Notes under the pieces: generated by a model | Databases searched by the model: none | What the model saw: the letters and a program-made list of their open reading frames with translations, nothing else | What the model was told of the DNA's origin: nothing | Program-made: the position numbers and the translations under genes | Assembly: GCA_009726075.1 (NCBI GenBank) | Contig: WLND01000152.1 | Coordinates: forward strand, 1 to 5,280 | Source of the DNA: Actinomycetota bacterium | GTDB lineage: Bacteria; Actinomycetota; Actinomycetes; S36-B12 | DNA: 5,280 bases | Reading direction: 5' to 3' | Shown here: positions 1 through 5,280 of the stretch, one piece after another | Layout: each line of letters starts with the position of its first letter | Position numbering within the stretch: the stretch's first letter is position 1

Positions 1-1274
1 ACCGTGCGCTGACGGGTGTCGTCGAGGTCGGGTGAGTTGCGCTGCATCATCTCGAGCACCGTCGCTGTCGGGTCGAGAGTCTCATGCTCCTGCGCGTAGT
101 AGCCGATCACGGCACCGTGACCGGGCTCGATCTCACCGCTGTCCGGCGGATCCACCTGTCCGAGGATACGCAGCAGCGTGGTCTTGCCCGCGCCGTTGAG
201 ACCGAGGATGACGACCCGAGAGCCACGGTCGATCGACAGGCTGACATCGGTGAAGACCTCGAGGGATCCGTAGGACCGCGAGAGCCCGCTGGCCGAGAGC
301 GGTACCTTGCCGCATGCCTTGGGGGTCGGGAAGCGCAGCTTCGCCACCTTGTCGGACACCCGCACCTCGTCGGCCCCGGCCAGCAGCGAATCCGCCCGCC
401 GTAGCATGTTCTGCGCGGCCTTGGCCTTACTCGCCTTCGCTCGCATTTTCTCGGCCTGGGCCCTCAGCACATCGGCCTGCTGCTCGGCATTGCGGCGCTC
501 GCGCTTGCGGCGCTTCTCATCGGTTTCGCGCGCCACGCCGTAGGCCTTCCAGCCCATGGCGTAGACGTCGATCTCACGACGGTTCGCGTCGAGGTGCCAC
601 ACCTTGTTCACGGTGTCCTCGAGCAGCGCCGTGTCATGGCTGATGACGATGAATCCGCCCTCGTAGGTGGACAGGAACTTGCGAAGCCAGCGAACCGAGT
701 CGGCGTCGAGGTGGTTCGTCGGCTCATCGAGCAGCAGGACATCGGCCCCGCTGAACAGGATTCTGGCGAGTTCGACCCGGCGGCGCTGCCCGCCTGAAAG
801 AGTGCCGAGGGGCTGTGCCAGCACCCGATCCGGGAGCCCCACCGACGCCGCGATGGTTGCCGCCTCCGATTCCACCGCGTAGCCGCCGAGCGCCTCGAAT
901 TCTGCCTCGGCGCGCGCGTAGCGGGCGATGATCTTCTCGCGCTCGGCTTCGTCCGGCTCGTCCATCCGCATGCTCGTCTCCTGCATGCGGCGCACGACAT
1001 CCTGCAAGCCGCGGGCCCCGAGGATGCGGTCGCGAGCGAGTTCGTCCGGATCGCCCGACCGTGGGTCCTGCGGCAGATAGCCGACCGTGCCGGAGCTCGT
1101 GATGGAGCCCTTCGCCGGTATCGTCTCGCCGGCCAGCGCCCGCGTCAGCGTTGTCTTGCCTGCGCCGTTGCGCCCGACGAGACCGACCCTGTCGCCCTTG
1201 CCAACGCGAAACGAACCCTCGGACAGCAGGAGTTGGGCTCCGGCACGTAGTTCAACACCGGAAGCAGAGATCAT
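1..1274 (-). CDS. ABC-F family ATPase (Rv1473-like), C-terminus cut by window edge
   Basis: This is a tandem-cassette ATPase without membrane segments, of the ABC-F type; characterised members bind ribosomes and influence translation or antibiotic resistance. The open frame starts with ATG at 1274 and runs off the left edge with 424 residues visible; relatives have about 530 to 560. The first cassette is complete: Walker A GRNGAGKT (34-41), Q-loop Gln69 in GYLPQDP, signature LSGGQ (159-163), Walker B ending DEP with Glu184, the ABC-F hallmark TNHLD (186-190) and switch His213. A strongly basic, helical linker (about 246-300, many Lys/Arg/Ala) joins it to a second cassette with Walker A GLNGAGKT (358-365) and Gln395; the second signature lies beyond the window. 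The N-terminus resembles mycobacterial Rv1473 rather than EttA (recalled, not aligned). It sits 41 bases after sufT on the same strand, so co-transcription is plausible. Its ribosome binding site is weak (GGGG, five bases before the ATG). Older labels such as macrolide transporter are not supported, since no permease is visible. Confidence 0.93.
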   Translation of the reverse strand, partial: MISASGVELRAGAQLLLSEGSFRVGKGDRVGLVGRNGAGKTTLTRALAGETIPAKGSITSSGTVGYLPQDPRSGDPDELARDRILGARGLQDVVRRMQETSMRMDEPDEAEREKIIARYARAEAEFEALGGYAVESEAATIAASVGLPDRVLAQPLGTLSGGQRRRVELARILFSGADVLLLDEPTNHLDADSVRWLRKFLSTYEGGFIVISHDTALLEDTVNKVWHLDANRREIDVYAMGWKAYGVARETDEKRRKRERRNAEQQADVLRAQAEKMRAKASKAKAAQNMLRRADSLLAGADEVRVSDKVAKLRFPTPKACGKVPLSASGLSRSYGSLEVFTDVSLSIDRGSRVVILGLNGAGKTTLLRILGQVDPPDSGEIEPGHGAVIGYYAQEHETLDPTATVLEMMQRNSPDLDDTRQRT

Positions 1275-1315
1275 GATGGCCCCAGTCTACGGCCCGTGGG
1301 CCACCAGGATTTCCG

Positions 1316-1630
1316 TCAGAGATTGAAGCCGAGAGCCCGCAGCATGTCGCGACCGTCATCGGTGATCTTGTCCGGGCCCCACGGTGGCATCCATACCCAG
1401 TTGATCCGGAAGTCGGTGACGACCTCGGTGAGGGCTGCCCGTGTCTGATCCTCGATGACATCGGTGAGGGGGCAGGCGGCCGACGTGAGCGTCATGTCGA
1501 CCGTCGCGATGTTCGCATCGTCGACGCTGACGCCGTAGACGAGTCCAAGATCGACGACATTGATGCCGAGCTCTGGATCGACGACATCCTTCATTGCCTC
1601 AAAAATCTGGTCTTCGGTTGCGATGCTCAT
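1316..1630 (-). CDS. sufT: SufT-like DUF59/MIP18 family iron-sulfur maturation protein
   Basis: A 104-residue single-domain protein of the DUF59 (MIP18) family. Members in suf operons (SufT) take part in maturation or delivery of Fe-S clusters in the cytosol; the exact reaction is unsettled. Family marks visible are VVDPELGINVVDLGLVY (16-32), the TSAACPL motif with the conserved Cys53 (49-55), the NWVWMPPW stretch (77-84) and the DDGRDMLRALGF end (91-102). Length is normal. I chose ATG 1630, not the longer in-frame start at 1714, because the family begins near here, AAGGA lies nine bases upstream, and the extra 28 residues would duplicate sufU coding sequence and resemble nothing. The start overlaps the sufU stop as ATGA, which points to translational coupling. 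The same order occurs in mycobacteria (Rv1465-Rv1466), as I recall. Confidence 0.93.
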   Translation of the reverse strand: MSIATEDQIFEAMKDVVDPELGINVVDLGLVYGVSVDDANIATVDMTLTSAACPLTDVIEDQTRAALTEVVTDFRINWVWMPPWGPDKITDDGRDMLRALGFNL

Positions 1631-2091
1631 GAGTCGCCGTCCTTCGATTGTTGGGTGAGGAGTCCGGATTGAATCTCTGCATCCTGCAAGGCCATCCACG
1701 CCAGAAGGGCGCACTTAACCCGAGCCGGGAACTTCGCGACGCCGGCAAAGGCCACGGCGTCGCCGAGCACGTCCTCGTCGGGCTCGCCAGTTCCCTTCGC
1801 GCGCATCATGTCGAGAAACGCCTGGCGGATGACCTCCGACTGCCCGGGCGCAAGGCCCGTGACGAGTTCGCTCATAACGCTCGCACTGGCCTGGGAGATC
1901 GAGCAGCCCTGGCCTTCGTAGCCGATCATGAGCCGGCCATCGGAATCGACGGCCACCTGCACCGTGAGCTCATCGCCGCACGTGGGGTTCACGTGGTGGG
2001 CAGCCCCCAGCGGCGCGGCGAGCAGTTCGCGGCCTCGCGGGTGCTTGTAATGGTCGAGGATGATCTCCTGGTAGAGCGACTCGAGATTCAC
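1627..2091 (-). CDS. sufU: SufU, zinc-dependent sulfur acceptor for SufS
   Basis: A 154-residue IscU-fold protein of the SufU class. In Bacillus and actinobacteria, SufU accepts persulfide sulfur from SufS through a zinc-ligand swap and passes it to the SufBCD scaffold, replacing SufE. The metal ligands are all visible: Cys38 and Asp40 in NPTCGDEL, Cys63 in GQGCSIS and Cys127 in RVKCALL. The stretch TGLAPGQSEVIRQAFLDMM (78-96) matches the insertion that distinguishes SufU from IscU. The preceding Lys-Phe-Pro-x-Arg-x-Lys before Cys127 is also family-typical. Translation starts at GTG 2091, overlapping the sufS stop as GTGA, with GGAG seven bases upstream, so it is likely coupled to sufS. Length is normal and nothing appears broken. 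Its place directly after sufS fits the SufS-SufU partnership. Confidence 0.96.
   Translation of the reverse strand: MNLESLYQEIILDHYKHPRGRELLAAPLGAAHHVNPTCGDELTVQVAVDSDGRLMIGYEGQGCSISQASASVMSELVTGLAPGQSEVIRQAFLDMMRAKGTGEPDEDVLGDAVAFAGVAKFPARVKCALLAWMALQDAEIQSGLLTQQSKDGDS
1640..1644 (-). promoter_or_regulatory. Shine-Dalgarno site of sufT
   Basis: The minus strand reads AAGGA, nine bases before ATG 1630, within the end of sufU. It favours this start over the longer in-frame ATG at 1714. Confidence 0.6.
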
Positions 2092-3389
2092 TTCGCCACT
2101 CCGAAGAACTCTTGCGCAGCAACAATTCCGGCTGCGGCCTTATCTATGTCGGACTCGTCGTTGTAGATGTACGGCGAGATTCGGGTCGTGGCCGGAACAC
2201 CGAATCGCCGGCAGGTCGGCCACGCGCAATGATGCCCGACACGAACCGCCACGCCCTCATTGTCGAGGACCTGGCCCACGTCGTGCGGGTGAAGCCCGTC
2301 AACGACGAATGAAATCGCGCTGCCGCGGTCCACCGCTGAACCGGGGCCGATGATCCGCACGCCGGGGATCGACGTGAGGGCCTTGATCGTGTAGTCGGCC
2401 AGCGCCAGCTCGTGCTCTGCAACGTTGGGCATGCCCAGATCAGTGAGGTACCGCACAGCCGCTGCCAGCCCGACAGCCTGCGCCACCATTGGGGTGCCCG
2501 CCTCGAACTTCTGCGGCACCGGGGCAAAAGTGCTGGCCTCAAGGTGCACCATTTCGATCATGGAACCGCCCGTGAGAAACGGCGGCATGGCGTCGAGGAT
2601 CTCGGTCGTGCCGTAGAGGCATCCGATACCCGTCGGCCCGAGCATCTTGTGGCCGCTCCACATGAACAGGTCGGCCCCGATATCGGCGATATCCACCGGC
2701 ATGTGCGGCACCGACTGGCAGCCATCGACGATGCCGACCGCACCGACCGCGTGCGCGCGCGCCATGATTTCGCGGACCGGATTGATCGTGCCGAGGATGT
2801 TCGACTGGTGCACCACCGACACGACCTTCGTGGTCTCGTCGATGAGAGCGTCGATGTTCGAGAGGTCGAGGCGGCCGTCATCGTCGACCGAGAACCAGCG
2901 CAGGCTGGCCCCCGTCTTGGCGCAGAGCTCTTGCCACGGCACCAGGTTGGCATGGTGCTCCATCTCGGAGATGACAATCGAGTCCCCGGGGCTCAGGACG
3001 AATCGGGGATCGATGGCTCGTCCGGGCGCGCCCTGCCGAGCCAGGGCCGTGGCGTTGCTGAAGGCATAGGCACAGAGGTTGAGGGCCTCCGTGGCGTTCT
3101 TGGTGAAGACGATATTCGAGGGTGCGGCCCCGATGAAGGCCGCGATCAACTCACGCGCGTCCTCGTAGTGGATCGTGGCCTCCTCGGCCAGCGCATGCGC
3201 GCCACGGTGAACCGAGGCGTTGCTCGTCTCGTAGAACGATCGTTCGGCATCGAGCACCTGGTAGGGCTTCTGCGAGGTGGCGCCACTGTCGAGGTAGACG
3301 AGTTCTCGGCCGCCCCGCACGGTGCGGCCGAGAATCGGGAAGTCCTTCTTGATCCGTGCGACATCGATCGACATCGAGGGGGCGCCCAT
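2088..3389 (-). CDS. sufS: SufS, group II cysteine desulfurase
   Basis: A PLP-dependent desulfurase of 433 residues that converts L-cysteine to L-alanine and leaves a persulfide on its active-site cysteine, the sulfur source for cluster assembly. Landmarks in order: YLDSGATSQKP (32-42), TKNATEALN (96-104), EMEHHANLVPW with the PLP-stacking His145 (142-152), Asp222 and Gln225 in DGCQSVPH, SGHK with PLP-binding Lys248 (245-248), the group II hallmark RVGHHCA with catalytic Cys388 (383-389), and Arg403 for substrate carboxylate binding. The residues around the active site carry an unusual second cysteine, Cys393. The start is uncertain: ATG 3389 lies five bases after the sufC stop, while a second in-frame ATG at 3374 gives a 428-residue protein starting MSIDVARIKKDFPILG. 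Neither has a convincing Shine-Dalgarno sequence. sufU overlaps its end, supporting SufU as its sulfur acceptor. Confidence 0.97.
   Translation of the reverse strand: MGAPSMSIDVARIKKDFPILGRTVRGGRELVYLDSGATSQKPYQVLDAERSFYETSNASVHRGAHALAEEATIHYEDARELIAAFIGAAPSNIVFTKNATEALNLCAYAFSNATALARQGAPGRAIDPRFVLSPGDSIVISEMEHHANLVPWQELCAKTGASLRWFSVDDDGRLDLSNIDALIDETTKVVSVVHQSNILGTINPVREIMARAHAVGAVGIVDGCQSVPHMPVDIADIGADLFMWSGHKMLGPTGIGCLYGTTEILDAMPPFLTGGSMIEMVHLEASTFAPVPQKFEAGTPMVAQAVGLAAAVRYLTDLGMPNVAEHELALADYTIKALTSIPGVRIIGPGSAVDRGSAISFVVDGLHPHDVGQVLDNEGVAVRVGHHCAWPTCRRFGVPATTRISPYIYNDESDIDKAAAGIVAAQEFFGVAK
2099..2102 (-). promoter_or_regulatory. Shine-Dalgarno site of sufU
   Basis: The minus strand reads GGAG, seven bases before the GTG start at 2091, inside the last codons of sufS. 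Together with the GTGA overlap it supports the GTG start. Confidence 0.6.
3303..3334 (-). repeat. Perfect 11-bp inverted repeat (potential mRNA hairpin) inside sufS
   Basis: The arms TTCTCGGCCGC (3303-3313) and GCGGCCGAGAA (3324-3334) are exact reverse complements around a 10-base loop (3314-3323). In sufS mRNA the stem would start 55 bases after the first possible start codon and cover codons 19 to 29 (ILGRTVRGGRE). The stem is rich in G and C and should be very stable. There is no U-tract, so it is not an intrinsic terminator. Function is unknown. Part of the symmetry could come from the repeated Gly-Arg codons (GGC CGC and GGC CGA). Confidence 0.6.
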
Positions 3390-3394
3390 GAACG

Positions 3395-4159
3395 TCAGGC
3401 CGGTTGCGCGGCGGTGATGAAGCGCTCGTAGCCCTCGGACTCGAGCACATCAGCGAGGTCGGCCCCACCGCTCTCGACGATGCGACCATCGACGAACACG
3501 TGGACGACATCGGGGGTGATGTAGCGAAGGATTCTGGTGTAGTGGGTGATGAGGAGCGTGCCTGCTCCGGAGGATTCGCGGAAACGGTTCACGCCCTCCG
3601 ACACCACGCGAAGCGCATCGACATCGAGGCCCGAATCAGTCTCGTCGAGGATGGCGAACTTGGGCTTGAGGAGCGAGAGCTGCAGGATTTCATGCCGCTT
3701 CTTCTCGCCCCCGGAGAATCCCTCATTGACGCTGCGCTCAGCGAACGACGGATCCATCTGAAGCTCGGCCATGGCCGTCTTCATCTCCTTGACCCAGGTG
3801 CGGAGCTTGGGGGCCTCACCAGCCACGGCGGTGACGGACGTGCGTAGGAAGTTCGAAACGGAAACCCCCGGAACCTCCACCGGGTACTGCATCGCCAGGA
3901 ACAGACCCGCCCGTGCGCGCTCGTCGACGGTCATCGCGAGGACGTCCTCACCATCGAGGGTGATCGAGCCGCTGGTCACCGTGTACTTCGGATGCCCGGC
4001 GATGACGTAGGCGAGGGTCGACTTCCCCGAGCCATTCGGACCCATGACCGCGTGTGTGCGGCCGGAGTCGACCGTCAAGGTCACCCCCCGCAGGATCTCC
4101 TTCTCACCGGTGTCGGTGTCGATGGACGCGTGGAGGTCGGTGATAACGAGTTCACTCAT
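3395..4159 (-). CDS. sufC: SufC, ATPase of the SufBCD scaffold
   Basis: A 254-residue soluble ABC ATPase that binds SufB and SufD and uses ATP to remodel the scaffold during Fe-S cluster assembly in the cytosol. All motifs are present: Walker A GPNGSGKS (40-47), Q-loop Gln91 in AMQYPVEVPGV, signature FSGGEKKR (148-155, the SufC-specific form followed by HEILQ), Walker B FAILDE with Glu173 (168-173), D-loop SGLD (176-179) and switch His206 in LLITHYTRIL. HPKYTVTSGSITLDGEDVL (56-74) is also typical. Length matches the family. The ATG at 4159 is preceded by GAAGGG with seven bases spacing. It lies 25 bases after the Rieske gene and five before sufS, so it belongs to the same transcript. No odd features. 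Confidence 0.97.
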   Translation of the reverse strand: MSELVITDLHASIDTDTGEKEILRGVTLTVDSGRTHAVMGPNGSGKSTLAYVIAGHPKYTVTSGSITLDGEDVLAMTVDERARAGLFLAMQYPVEVPGVSVSNFLRTSVTAVAGEAPKLRTWVKEMKTAMAELQMDPSFAERSVNEGFSGGEKKRHEILQLSLLKPKFAILDETDSGLDVDALRVVSEGVNRFRESSGAGTLLITHYTRILRYITPDVVHVFVDGRIVESGGADLADVLESEGYERFITAAQPA

Positions 4160-4166
4160 TGCATTG

Positions 4167-4172
4167 CCCTTC
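4167..4172 (-). promoter_or_regulatory. Shine-Dalgarno site of sufC
   Basis: The minus strand reads GAAGGG, seven bases before the sufC ATG at 4159, within the 25-base gap after the Rieske gene. The match to the consensus is moderate. Confidence 0.6.
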
Positions 4173-4184
4173 AGTTACTTGGGT

Positions 4185-4541
4185 TCACGGTGCTGCGGAT
4201 GCAGGGGTCACGACGGTGGCCGCGGTCGCGACCTCAATGAACGCGTCGTCGGCGTCGCCGGCTACGCGCACTTCATAGACCGGAACAGCGCTGACGGCCG
4301 GCAGCGTCCTCGGCGCCCCGGTGCGCAGATCGAACTGCGAACCGTGCAACCAGCATTCGATGGCGCAGCCCTCGACCTCGCCCTCGGACAGCGGCACGTC
4401 GGCATGGGAGCAGACGTCCTTGATCGCGAAGACACCCTCGTCGGTGCGGACGATGGCGATCGGCACACCGTCGACCTCGACCCGCTTGGCACCCCGCATC
4501 GGGACTTCTCCCAGGAGGCATACGCGCACGAACTCAGTCAT
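4185..4541 (-). CDS. Rieske-type [2Fe-2S] ferredoxin embedded in the suf operon
   Basis: A 118-residue soluble Rieske protein resembling the ferredoxin components of non-haem iron oxygenases. The cluster ligands are Cys44-Ser-His46 and Cys63-Trp-Leu-His66, separated by 16 residues; the flanking KDVCSHADVPLSEG and ECWLHGSQFDLRTG are typical. There is no signal peptide or membrane segment, so it is cytosolic. The last 15 or so residues are an Ala/Thr/Val-rich tail with no recognised role. I chose ATG 4541 over the ATG at 4568 because a perfect AGGAGGT lies eight bases upstream and the extra nine residues do not look like Rieske sequence. It overlaps the sufD stop by eight bases. Genes like this sit between sufD and sufC in many actinobacteria, such as Streptomyces (recalled). 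A role as electron donor to cluster assembly, or as a client of it, is inference; no oxygenase gene is visible nearby. Confidence 0.94.
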   Translation of the reverse strand: MTEFVRVCLLGEVPMRGAKRVEVDGVPIAIVRTDEGVFAIKDVCSHADVPLSEGEVEGCAIECWLHGSQFDLRTGAPRTLPAVSAVPVYEVRVAGDADDAFIEVATAATVVTPASAAP

Positions 4542-5280
4542 CGGTGTCCACCTCCTCGGCCATGCCAAGACGCGCTGAGATCCGGTGCATCACGTCATCG
4601 CGCCACCCGGGCAAGCCAAGTCGACCGACGACATCGGCGAAGAATCCGCGCACGACCAGCTGACGTGCGAGATCCGCCGGGATCCCTCTCGACTGCAGGT
4701 AGAACAGTTGCTCGTCATCGAACCGCCCCGTCGCGCTCGCGTGACCAGCGCTCACGACATCGCCCGTCTCGAGTTCGAGGTTCGGGACGGAGTCTGCGCG
4801 CGGGCCGTCGGAGAGCAGCAGGTTGCGGTTGACCTCGTAGGTCTGGGTGCCGATGGCCTCCCTCCGGACGAGGACATCGCCGATCCACACTGTGTGCGCG
4901 TTCGCGCCGGACAGGGCGCCCTTGTAGATGACGTTGCTCGTGCAGTGCGGCTGCTCGTGCTCGACGAAGATCCGCTGCTCGAAGTACTGCTCTCCGTCGG
5001 CAAGGAAGACGCCGAGCAGTTCGGCGCTGCCCCCGGGTCCTGCGTAGTGGACCGACGGGAGAAGCCGGACAGCCCGGCCGCCCAGGGCGACCGTGCATGC
5101 GGTGAATCGAGCATCCCGCCCGATGGTGGCGGGCACGTGGGCGATCATCCGGTGCTGCTTGGGTCCATCGACAATAAGCAGCAGCGTGAGGTCGGCGCCG
5201 TCCGCGACATTGACCACGATGGCCCCGGAGATGTCAGCGATCGTGCTGGTCTCGATCACGATCTTGGACGTGCTGAATGC
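4534..5280 (-). CDS. sufD: SufD, scaffold subunit of SufBCD (N-terminus outside window)
   Basis: The C-terminal 248 residues of a SufD scaffold protein; full-length SufD has roughly 380 to 400, so about a third lies beyond the right edge. The frame is open to the edge, so a GTG at 5259 is not the true start. SufD pairs with SufB to hold the nascent Fe-S cluster and binds SufC. Family marks are CTSNVIYKGALSG (coding 4944 down to about 4906), the NRNLLLSDG segment, PNLELETGDVVSAGHASATG and DDEQLFYLQSRGI. The His encoded at 4741-4743 matches the cluster-related His360 of E. coli SufD. It is SufD and not SufB because it has LLLS and GHASATG where SufB has a glutamate/cysteine-containing motif (ECEHEATVS type). 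sufB is expected just upstream, outside the window. The stop overlaps the Rieske gene start. Confidence 0.95.
   Translation of the reverse strand, partial: AFSTSKIVIETSTIADISGAIVVNVADGADLTLLLIVDGPKQHRMIAHVPATIGRDARFTACTVALGGRAVRLLPSVHYAGPGGSAELLGVFLADGEQYFEQRIFVEHEQPHCTSNVIYKGALSGANAHTVWIGDVLVRREAIGTQTYEVNRNLLLSDGPRADSVPNLELETGDVVSAGHASATGRFDDEQLFYLQSRGIPADLARQLVVRGFFADVVGRLGLPGWRDDVMHRISARLGMAEEVDTDD
4550..4556 (-). promoter_or_regulatory. Strong Shine-Dalgarno site of the Rieske gene
   Basis: The minus strand reads AGGAGGT here, the full consensus, eight bases before ATG 4541. It lies inside the end of sufD. It decides the start of the Rieske gene: the alternative ATG at 4568 lies upstream of this site. 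It is the strongest ribosome binding site in the window. Confidence 0.85.

Noticed and set aside
1291..1302. Short inverted repeat GGCCCGTGGGCC in the gap between sufT and the ABC-F gene, considered as a terminator
   Set aside because: The stem is only four base pairs with a four-base loop and no T-run follows on either strand, so it does not qualify as an intrinsic terminator.
1631..1714. Longer N-terminus for SufT starting at ATG 1714
   Set aside because: The extra 28 residues overlap sufU coding sequence and do not fit the DUF59 family. ATG 1630 has a ribosome site and an ATGA overlap.
1648..2166. Plus-strand open frame of 172 codons opposite sufU and the end of sufS
   Set aside because: It is antisense to sufU, which has all its zinc ligands. 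The translation shows no domain and is a codon-composition artefact.
2412..3431. Long plus-strand open frame of 339 codons opposite sufS
   Set aside because: It lies antisense to an unmistakable sufS. Its translation is rich in Arg, His, Asp and Val with no recognisable domain, as expected from a GC-rich gene read on the other strand.
3404..3847. Plus-strand open frame of 147 codons opposite sufC
   Set aside because: It is antisense to the signature and Walker B region of sufC, with no recognisable features of its own.
4044..4832. Plus-strand open frame of 262 codons opposite the sufC start, the Rieske gene and sufD
   Set aside because: It spans three well-supported minus-strand genes. The product is a low-complexity Arg/Pro-rich sequence with no family features.
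5257..5259. GTG at 5259 as the start of SufD
   Set aside because: The frame stays open to the window edge and the protein would lack about a third of the SufD family length, so this is an internal valine codon.

Overview
The window is a compact, entirely minus-strand gene cluster from a GC-rich actinobacterium. It carries most of a SUF iron-sulfur cluster assembly operon and is followed by the start of an ABC-F ATPase gene. The actinobacterial assignment rests on several things: the gene order sufD, Rieske ferredoxin, sufC, sufS, sufU, sufT (DUF59); the lineage-type GHASATG motif in SufD; a Bacillus/actinobacterial-type zinc SufU instead of SufE; and the resemblance of the ABC-F protein to the mycobacterial Rv1473 type. 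I cannot place it below phylum or class with confidence. Nothing suggests recent transfer: there are no insertion sequences, tRNAs, CRISPR arrays or phage genes.

Layout, read in the direction of transcription from the right edge. The C-terminal two thirds of sufD runs in from beyond the right edge (5280 to 4534). A small Rieske [2Fe-2S] protein overlaps its stop (4541 to 4185). sufC, the scaffold ATPase, follows after 25 bases (4159 to 3395). sufS, the cysteine desulfurase, starts 5 bases later (3389 to 2088). sufU, the sulfur-transfer zinc protein, overlaps sufS by 4 bases (2091 to 1627). sufT, a DUF59/MIP18 maturation factor, overlaps sufU by 4 bases (1630 to 1316). After a 41-base gap comes an ABC-F gene (1274 to the left edge) that is cut by the window. 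No stretch over 41 bases lacks a gene.

How the genes work together: SufS takes sulfur from cysteine as a persulfide on Cys388 and passes it to SufU. SufB (expected just off the right edge), SufC and SufD form the ATP-driven scaffold that builds the cluster. SufT is thought to help deliver or mature clusters. The Rieske protein is an attractive but unproven candidate for electron supply. The ABC-F protein belongs to a family that acts on ribosomes and has no obvious cluster-assembly job.

I see no undescribed system here. The observations most worth a second look are a perfect 11-bp inverted repeat early in sufS, the lack of a Shine-Dalgarno sequence for sufS, and the embedded Rieske gene.
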